A stretch of 64,000 nt of DNA from Micropruina sp. (GTDB taxonomy: Bacteria; Actinomycetota; Actinomycetes; Propionibacteriales; Propionibacteriaceae): contig JADJVZ010000013.1 in NCBI GenBank assembly GCA_016716635.1, positions 62,001-126,000 of the forward strand. The letters are read 5' to 3'. The notes beneath the pieces were generated by a model, which saw only the letters and a list, made by a program, of their open reading frames with translations, was not told the origin of the DNA and did no database searches. Positions 58,926 through 64,000 of the stretch are shown piece after piece. The position numbers and the translations under genes were made by a program. The first letter of the stretch is position 1. The number at the start of each line of letters is the position of its first letter.

Positions 58926-60410
58926 TCACTGGTGGGGGGTGTGGGTGGAAAGCCCGGAGGCGGCTGCCATCAGGTTGGCGATACTCAGGTCGGACGCCCC
59001 GACCTCGGTGCGGACGCTGCCGCGCTCGAAAACGAGGGCGCGGTGGCAGATGGCCGTCGCCTCCTCGAGGTCGGTGGTGACCACGACGACGGCCGTCCCG
59101 GCGTCCGCGGCCTCCCGCAACAGCGCGTAAATCTCAGACTTGGCGCCGACGTCGACTCCCATGGTCGGTTCTTCGAGGACGACGATGTCGTAGCCCAGAG
59201 AGAGCCAGCGAGCCAGCACGACCTTCTGCTGGTTGCCGCCAGACAAGGTGTCGGCGGCCAGCTCCGGGTCGGGCGGACGCACGGAGTAACGCGAGGTGAC
59301 GGCCGCGGCGCGCTCGCGCTCGGTCTTCACCGGGTTCGGCTGGAACCACTTCACGCCCCACAGGCTGGGGTTGAGGAAAAGGTTCTCGCGGACGGACAAC
59401 CCGGGCGCCAGCGATTCGGCCTCCCGGTTGGACGTGACGAAGGCAATCTTCTTCTCGATCGCCCCGCGGACGCTCTTGATGTCGACCCTGGCGCCCCTGA
59501 CCTCCATGGTGCCGCCGGTGATGGTGTCTACCCCGGCGATGGCGCGTCCGGCGGCTCCTTGGCCAGCGCCGCGCAGGCCGCACAGGCCGACGATCTCGCC
59601 CGCTTTGACCTCCATGGAAATCGGGCCGACCTCCCCCACGAAGACGTCGGTGAGCTTGAGGCTGGTGAGGTCCTGCGGTGCGTTGAAGTGCACCGCCAGG
59701 GTGTCTTTGCCGACGATCAGGCTGACGAGTTCGCGGTGCGGTAGGTCAGCGACCAGCTTGTCGCCCACCTTCACGCCGTTACGCATGACGACGGCCCGAT
59801 CGGCGATGGCATAGATCTCGTCTAGGCGGTGGGAGACGTAGATCATCCCGGTGCCCTGCTTCTTCAAGCGGCGCAAGACGACGAAGAGCTGCTCGACGTC
59901 TTCTTGGGGGAGGGACGCGGTGGGTTCGTCCAGGACGAGGAGCTTCGGGCTACCGACCAGCGCCCGGGCGATGGCCAGCAGCGAGCGTTCGGTGCGCGGC
60001 AGGTCGAAGATCCGCGCCTCGGGATCGACGCCGCCGCCGACCAGGTCGAGCACCTCGGTGGCCTGGGTGATCATCGCCTTCTTGTCGATGAGCGGCCCAC
60101 GCCGCGGGTAGCCCATGCCGAGGGCGATGTTCTCCGCGACGGTCATCCATTCGATGAGGCCGAGGGTCTGGTGGATGAACGAGACCTCCTTGTCGCGCAC
60201 CTCCTCGATCGGACGCCCGTCCACGGTCATGGTGCCGCCGTCGGGTTTGTAGACCCCCGCCAGCATCTTGATGACGGTGGATTTGCCGGCGCCGTTCTCG
60301 CCCATGAGGGCGACAATTTCGCCTTCGTGAACGTCGAACGACACGTCATCCACCGCCTGGGTGGCGAAGAACGCCTTGTTCAGGTTTCGGATCTCTAGAA
60401 GGGCGCTCAT
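58926..60410 (-). CDS. CUT2-type ABC importer ATPase with two nucleotide-binding domains
   Basis: ATPase of 494 residues. The first domain has Walker A GENGAGKST and PKLLVLDEPTASLPQEDVEQL with a signature in FDLPRTERSLLAIARAL, as is usual in this family's weak site. The second has a degenerate Walker A (GLRGAGQGAAGRAI) and full signature LSGGNQQKVVLARWL with VLEEPTMGVDVGAK. This split is normal for RbsA-type proteins. ATG 60410 overlaps the gluconolactonase stop by 4 bases. Confidence 0.95.
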   Translation of the reverse strand: MSALLEIRNLNKAFFATQAVDDVSFDVHEGEIVALMGENGAGKSTVIKMLAGVYKPDGGTMTVDGRPIEEVRDKEVSFIHQTLGLIEWMTVAENIALGMGYPRRGPLIDKKAMITQATEVLDLVGGGVDPEARIFDLPRTERSLLAIARALVGSPKLLVLDEPTASLPQEDVEQLFVVLRRLKKQGTGMIYVSHRLDEIYAIADRAVVMRNGVKVGDKLVADLPHRELVSLIVGKDTLAVHFNAPQDLTSLKLTDVFVGEVGPISMEVKAGEIVGLCGLRGAGQGAAGRAIAGVDTITGGTMEVRGARVDIKSVRGAIEKKIAFVTSNREAESLAPGLSVRENLFLNPSLWGVKWFQPNPVKTERERAAAVTSRYSVRPPDPELAADTLSGGNQQKVVLARWLSLGYDIVVLEEPTMGVDVGAKSEIYALLREAADAGTAVVVVTTDLEEATAICHRALVFERGSVRTEVGASDLSIANLMAAASGLSTHTPHQ

Positions 60411-61306
60411 CGCGTCCACCCCCTGTTCGCCTCGACGGTGTGGGTCTTCAGGCGGTAGAGGCTCGCGGAGGCGGCGATATAGAGGTCGCTGCCGTCCGGA
60501 CCGCCGAAGCAGAGGTTGCCGACTTTCTCGGGGATGCCGATGGTCTCCAGCCACTCCCCGTCCGGCGCGATGACCGTGACGTTCGAGCCGTGGCTGGTCC
60601 ACAGGCGTCCCTCGATGTCGACGCGGAAGCCGTCGGCCAGCCCCTGCGTCATCTGGGCGAACAAGCGTCCGTTCTTGCACGCGCGTCCGGGCACCACGTC
60701 GTAGGCGCGCAGGTGCGCGTTGCCGAGCCCCGGTGCCTGAAGGGCGACGGACGTGTCGGCCACGTAGAGCGTGCGTCCGTCGGGCGCGAACGCCAGGCCG
60801 TTCGGCTCCTCGACATCCAGGACGACCGGACGGAGTTCGCGCGTGCCGAGGTCGAAACGGAACACGTAGTGGTCGCCGTACTCGCGCTCGCCGAGGTGTC
60901 CCTCGTGGGCCTGGATGATGCCGTAGGGCGGATCGCTGAACCAGAGGGCGCCGTCCGGACCGACGACGAGGTCGTTGGGGGAGTTCAGGCGGGCCTGGCC
61001 CCAGTGATCGACCAGCACCGTAGTAGAGCCGTCGGCGTGCAGTTCCTCGACGGCGCGGCGGCCGTGCGAGCACTGGTAGACGCGACCGTCCGGCCCGACG
61101 GTGCGGCCGTTGGCGAACTCGGCGTCAGCAGCGAAGACCTCGAAATCACCGGCGGAGTCGGAGCCGTTCCAGCGCAGGATGCGGTTGCCGGGGATGTCGG
61201 AGACCAGCAGGCCCCAAGGCGTCCACGCCGGGCCCTCAAGCCAGGCGGCGCCGGTGGCCAGGCGCGTCACGCCTGCCTCGGAATCCCACAACGTGTTCAC
61301 CGCCAC
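60407..61306 (-). CDS. SMP-30/gluconolactonase-family lactonase
   Basis: Six-bladed propeller enzyme of 299 residues that opens sugar lactones. EGPAWTPWGLLVSDIPGNRILRW near residue 24 carries the metal-binding Glu, NSPNDLVVGPDGALWFSDPPYGI near 108 the Asn, and EPNGLAFAPDGRTLYVADT near 166 the second Asn, with the Asp in ADGFRVDIEGRLW near 223. There is no signal peptide, so it should be cytoplasmic. Four-base overlap with the ATPase gene; three-base gap to the dehydrogenase upstream. It supports a lactone or aldonate substrate for the locus. Confidence 0.92.
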   Translation of the reverse strand: MAVNTLWDSEAGVTRLATGAAWLEGPAWTPWGLLVSDIPGNRILRWNGSDSAGDFEVFAADAEFANGRTVGPDGRVYQCSHGRRAVEELHADGSTTVLVDHWGQARLNSPNDLVVGPDGALWFSDPPYGIIQAHEGHLGEREYGDHYVFRFDLGTRELRPVVLDVEEPNGLAFAPDGRTLYVADTSVALQAPGLGNAHLRAYDVVPGRACKNGRLFAQMTQGLADGFRVDIEGRLWTSHGSNVTVIAPDGEWLETIGIPEKVGNLCFGGPDGSDLYIAASASLYRLKTHTVEANRGWTR

Positions 61307-61309
61307 TCC

Positions 61310-62365
61310 TCAGTAGAACTCGACGGTGTTGACGGGGTTGATCATCGGCCCGCCGTCCAGGAAGCGGGCCGCGTTGACGGCGAAGAGGTCGGCGATCCGG
61401 CGATCCTCGGCGTCGTTCAGGGCGGCGGTGTGCGGGCTGACCAGCACATTGGGCAGCGTCCACAGGGGTGAATCCTGCGCGAGCGGCTCGGTGTAGAAGA
61501 CGTCGAGGGCGGCGAAACCGATCCGACCGTCTCGGAGCGCCTCGACGAGGGCGTCCTCGTCGATGACCGTCCCGCGTCCGACGCTGACCACGGTGATGCC
61601 GGGCTTGACCGCCGCGAGCACGTCCGCGTTCACCATCTTGTGGGTGGATTCGGTGCCGGGCAGCGTGACCACGAGGGCGTCCGCGTCGGCCACGGCCTTG
61701 TCGAGATCATCGGGATGGACGGTGCCCGCCAGCCCCGGCACGTCGGCGGGGGTGCGGCTGACGCCGATCACGCGGGCGCCGAGGGCGATGAGGCGGGCTG
61801 CCGTATCGCGTCCGATGTTGCCCATGCCGAGAACGGCGACCGTCATCTCGTGCACCTGCTGCATGCACCAGCGGCCGGTCCACTCTTTGCGGGCCTGCTG
61901 GGTGAGCAGCCGTGGCAGGTCTTTCGCGCCGGCGAAGACGCCGAAGACCGCGAACTCTGCCAGCGAGGCGCCGTGAACCCCGGCCGACGTGGTGAACACA
62001 AGGTTTTGCAGTTCGTCTTGCGCGAGGTTCGCGCCCTTCACCTGGGCGCCACCGCCGGCCGGCATGGTCTGCACCCAGCGCAGGCCGGGGTTCGCGCGGA
62101 CGGTACGGGCGAGCGCGGCGGGGTTCTCATCGGGGACGCCGTAGAGCGCTTCCGCCGAATCAACGAGCGCGTCAAACGCTGACTGCTGTTCAGTCGTCCG
62201 GACGAACGACGGATCGCCACCATGATCCCCCGGCCATCGCATCGGCGGCAGGAGGGACTGGTCCCGGACGAGATCGATGCGAGGTTCGGCGGCTAATATG
62301 CGCGCGCAGAGCTCTTCGCTGAGCGGTGTCGCTACCACGACCCGCAATCGCTGAGGGACTGTCAT
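61310..62365 (-). CDS. D-2-hydroxyacid dehydrogenase family protein
   Basis: NAD(P)-dependent enzyme of 351 residues. Cofactor motif VLGMGNIGRDTAARLIALG near 194, and catalytic Arg, Glu and His in SVGRGTVIDEDAL, DVFYTEPLAQDSPLW and SPHTAALND. It resembles glyoxylate/hydroxypyruvate and 2-ketogluconate reductases of the GhrB kind. It heads the importer operon. On the minus strand, TTCACA (62396-62401), 17 bases and TAGGTT (62373-62378) form a promoter whose -10 ends 7 bases before ATG 62365, so a leaderless mRNA is likely. Confidence 0.9.
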   Translation of the reverse strand: MTVPQRLRVVVATPLSEELCARILAAEPRIDLVRDQSLLPPMRWPGDHGGDPSFVRTTEQQSAFDALVDSAEALYGVPDENPAALARTVRANPGLRWVQTMPAGGGAQVKGANLAQDELQNLVFTTSAGVHGASLAEFAVFGVFAGAKDLPRLLTQQARKEWTGRWCMQQVHEMTVAVLGMGNIGRDTAARLIALGARVIGVSRTPADVPGLAGTVHPDDLDKAVADADALVVTLPGTESTHKMVNADVLAAVKPGITVVSVGRGTVIDEDALVEALRDGRIGFAALDVFYTEPLAQDSPLWTLPNVLVSPHTAALNDAEDRRIADLFAVNAARFLDGGPMINPVNTVEFY

Positions 62366-62441
62366 GGCGGAAAACCTAGCAAGGGTGTTCAGTTTTGTGA
62401 ATAGGGTTCGATATGCTGACCACGTAACAAGGAGGTCACAA
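62366..62441. promoter_or_regulatory. Divergent promoter region of the sugar-acid locus
   Basis: Holds the leftward promoter TTCACA-17-TAGGTT (62373-62401) for the D-2-hydroxyacid dehydrogenase operon and AAGGAGG (about 62429) for the rightward gene. TTCA (62388-62391) and TGAA (62398-62401) form a small inverted repeat over the leftward -35. TATGCT (62412-62417) may be the rightward -10. The TTGCTGGCG half-site found at 56479-56540 is not present here. Confidence 0.6.
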
Positions 62442-63344
62442 ATGTCTCACTCGGTTGGTTTCATCGGCCTGGGCGTCATGGGACGCCCCATGGCCAGGTT
62501 CATCCTCGCCGCGCAGTTGCCCCTGGGCGGCTCGCTCCACATTCACGATCTTGAGCGCAGCCGGGTCACCGAACTGCTGGACGCGGGCGCCGTGTGGGGC
62601 CAGACCCCGGCCGAACTGGCCGCCGCGTGCGACACCATCATCGTGATGGTCCCCGAGATCAAAGACATCCGCTCGCTGCTCGACCGTCCCGAAGGGCTGC
62701 TCGCGGGCACAGTCGCACCCTGGACGCTCGTCGTCTCCTCGACCTGCTCACCCCAAGAGGTGCGCGATCTACAAACGGACCTCACCGCCGGCGGCCATCC
62801 CGTCACGGTGGTGGACGCCCCCGTCAGTGGCGGCGCCGAGGGTGCCGAGTCCGGCACCCTGGTGATCCTGATGGGAGGTGAGCCCGACGCGGTGACCCCC
62901 GTCCAGGAGATCCTCAGCGCTGCCGGTACGGCCACGTTGATGGGCCCGCTGGGTGCGGGCCAGGTCGCCAAGGCCTGCAACCAGCTCATCGTGGCCGCCG
63001 AAGTGGTGGCGCTGGCCGAGGCCTCGCTCATCGCCGAACGCGCCGGCCTCGACGTGGCTCAGCTCTTCGACGTCCTGGGACGGGGCTACGCCGCCAGCCG
63101 GGTCATGGAGGTCAAGGCGCACCGCTTCGCCACCCACGACCACAGCCCGTCCGGACCCGCGAAGTTCATGATCAAGGACCTGCGCGCCGTCGCCGAGGAA
63201 GCTGACGTGACCGGCATCCGCACGGTCAGCGTCGAGCCGCTCCGCGCGGTCTTCGGCGACCTCACCGCCGACGGCTTGGGCGACTACGACACGTCAGTGG
63301 TGCAGCAGTTCATCGAGAGCCGCTCCAAGCCCGCCCCTGAGTAA
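62442..63344 (+). CDS. 3-hydroxyisobutyrate dehydrogenase-family / 2-hydroxy-3-oxopropionate reductase-like
   Basis: Beta-hydroxyacid dehydrogenase of 300 residues. Dinucleotide motif VGFIGLGVMGRPMARFIL near residue 5, substrate motif VDAPVSGGAEGAESGTLVILMGG near 124, and catalytic Lys in GAGQVAKACNQLIVAAEV near 178, with FMIKDLRAVAEEA later. ATG 62442 follows AAGGAGG; the open frame extends upstream through the promoter region without likeness. It is divergent from the sugar-acid operon and may reduce or oxidise a 3-hydroxyacid from the same pathway. Exact substrate unknown. Confidence 0.92.
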   Translation: MSHSVGFIGLGVMGRPMARFILAAQLPLGGSLHIHDLERSRVTELLDAGAVWGQTPAELAAACDTIIVMVPEIKDIRSLLDRPEGLLAGTVAPWTLVVSSTCSPQEVRDLQTDLTAGGHPVTVVDAPVSGGAEGAESGTLVILMGGEPDAVTPVQEILSAAGTATLMGPLGAGQVAKACNQLIVAAEVVALAEASLIAERAGLDVAQLFDVLGRGYAASRVMEVKAHRFATHDHSPSGPAKFMIKDLRAVAEEADVTGIRTVSVEPLRAVFGDLTADGLGDYDTSVVQQFIESRSKPAPE

Positions 63345-63371
63345 CACACGACCAAGGAACTCCGCTCGGAC

Positions 63372-63986
63372 TCACGACGAACTGGGGCTCGGCACGGGAG
63401 TCGGCGAGGTCACGGGCTTGCCCCACCGCAGATACAGGCCCTGGATGTTGACCTCGTTGACGAGCAGTACGCCAAAGTCAGGCGTGGGTGTGGGCGACCC
63501 GGGCCTTAGCACACCCCTCGCCCAGATCCTGACAGTTCCGGCGTCGAACGGCGACCTCCACAACACTCGCAAGACGCCCTCCTTGAGCTGCTCGAGAGCG
63601 GCCGCGGTGGGCCCCGCTGGATCGCGTTCCCGATCAAGGTCGGTCTGCACGTCGATGCTCAAGGTCCAGCTGGGGATGTCCGCCACATTCCAATAAGAGG
63701 TCTTAACGCTCGTGACGTGGGGTAGCGCAGCGATTCGTCCTTCGAGGTTCTTAATGTCCGCGGCGGTCGCGAATCGCAGCCCCTCGAACTGGGACCGCTG
63801 TGGTGGGCGCGTGACCGGCGCCGTGATGCCGGGCCAGTAGGTCACCAAGAGGACGCCGATCATGGGCGCCGGCGTAAACGCCAGCAGGGCCACCACGGCA
63901 AGACCGATGACCACCCACCGCCGGCTCCTCGACGACTTTGGCGGCGAGCCGGACTCGGGTGCCGCGGTGATCGTGGGGTCCGTCAT
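63372..63986 (-). CDS. Single-pass membrane protein of unknown function
   Basis: Protein of 204 residues. A Ser/Pro-rich N-terminus is followed by one transmembrane helix (about 24-51, WVVIGLAVVALLAFTPAPMI) and an outer domain of about 140 residues with alternating hydrophobic strands (SVKTSYWNVADIPSWTLSIDVQTD, then FDAGTVRIWARGVL). The C-terminus is Pro/Thr/Ser-rich. No family recognised. It is convergent with the dehydrogenase gene and begins 14 bases from the window edge. Confidence 0.7.
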   Translation of the reverse strand: MTDPTITAAPESGSPPKSSRSRRWVVIGLAVVALLAFTPAPMIGVLLVTYWPGITAPVTRPPQRSQFEGLRFATAADIKNLEGRIAALPHVTSVKTSYWNVADIPSWTLSIDVQTDLDRERDPAGPTAAALEQLKEGVLRVLWRSPFDAGTVRIWARGVLRPGSPTPTPDFGVLLVNEVNIQGLYLRWGKPVTSPTPVPSPSSS

Positions 63987-64000
63987 CGCATCGGGATCAT

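Overview
The window is chromosomal DNA from a high-G+C Gram-positive bacterium, an actinobacterium. The gene styles support this: MprA/MprB-like two-component pair, one-chain pyruvate carboxylase, DUF222/HNH gene, lipoproteins with short Cys lipoboxes, many GTG starts and several apparently leaderless genes. The mix of families suggests Propionibacteriaceae or a close relative; that placement is inference. No rRNA, tRNA or CRISPR array was seen.

Layout. 1-7.1 kb: end of a LuxR-type regulator, a polytopic membrane protein, a luciferase-like oxidoreductase, a drug-type MFS pump, a MOSC protein and a GH13 glucosidase. 7.1-9.0 kb: a 198-bp tandem repeat with an inverted copy of its core, then a DUF222/HNH gene with a near-perfect promoter. 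9.0-13.1 kb: two-component system, low-molecular-weight phosphatase, holin-like membrane protein and argF. 13.1-15.7 kb: a DUF2871-HAD-GPP34 operon in which HAD-GPP34 was duplicated and one HAD copy decayed. 15.9-20.3 kb: a GH65 phosphorylase, beta-phosphoglucomutase and LacI module. 20.4-23.9 kb: 2-oxoacid dehydrogenase E1alpha, E1beta and E2. 24-28.6 kb: small regulators, DUF4188, a beta-CASP nuclease and a thioredoxin.

28.6-39.7 kb is the most rearranged part. An intact alanine racemase gene (alr) is followed by an IS1634-like element with a frameshifted transposase, sitting between two copies of a roughly 450-470 bp alr/permease segment. Two full tandem copies of a MacB/FtsX-type ABC exporter follow. 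Remnants of the alr 3' end mark every unit boundary, and the two permeases share a 284-bp identical tract.

39.7-53.7 kb: aspartate aminotransferase, DUF2461, several secreted or lipoprotein genes of unknown role (including a paralogous pair), an MFS protein, pyruvate carboxylase, a methyltransferase and a repeat-helix protein. 53.7-63.4 kb: a coherent sugar-acid locus with D-2-hydroxyacid dehydrogenase, gluconolactonase, CUT2-type ABC importer, gluconate-5-dehydrogenase-like SDR, L-idonate-dehydrogenase-like enzyme, IclR regulator and a divergent 3-hydroxyisobutyrate-dehydrogenase-family enzyme. A striking concentric double palindrome lies in front of the SDR gene.

Metabolically the window covers uptake and oxidation of aldonic or keto-aldonic acids, phosphorolysis of an alpha-glucobiose, alpha-glucoside hydrolysis, 2-oxoacid oxidation and pyruvate anaplerosis. 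Across the whole window the word GGACG/CGTCC appears to be favoured strongly enough to bend codon choice.
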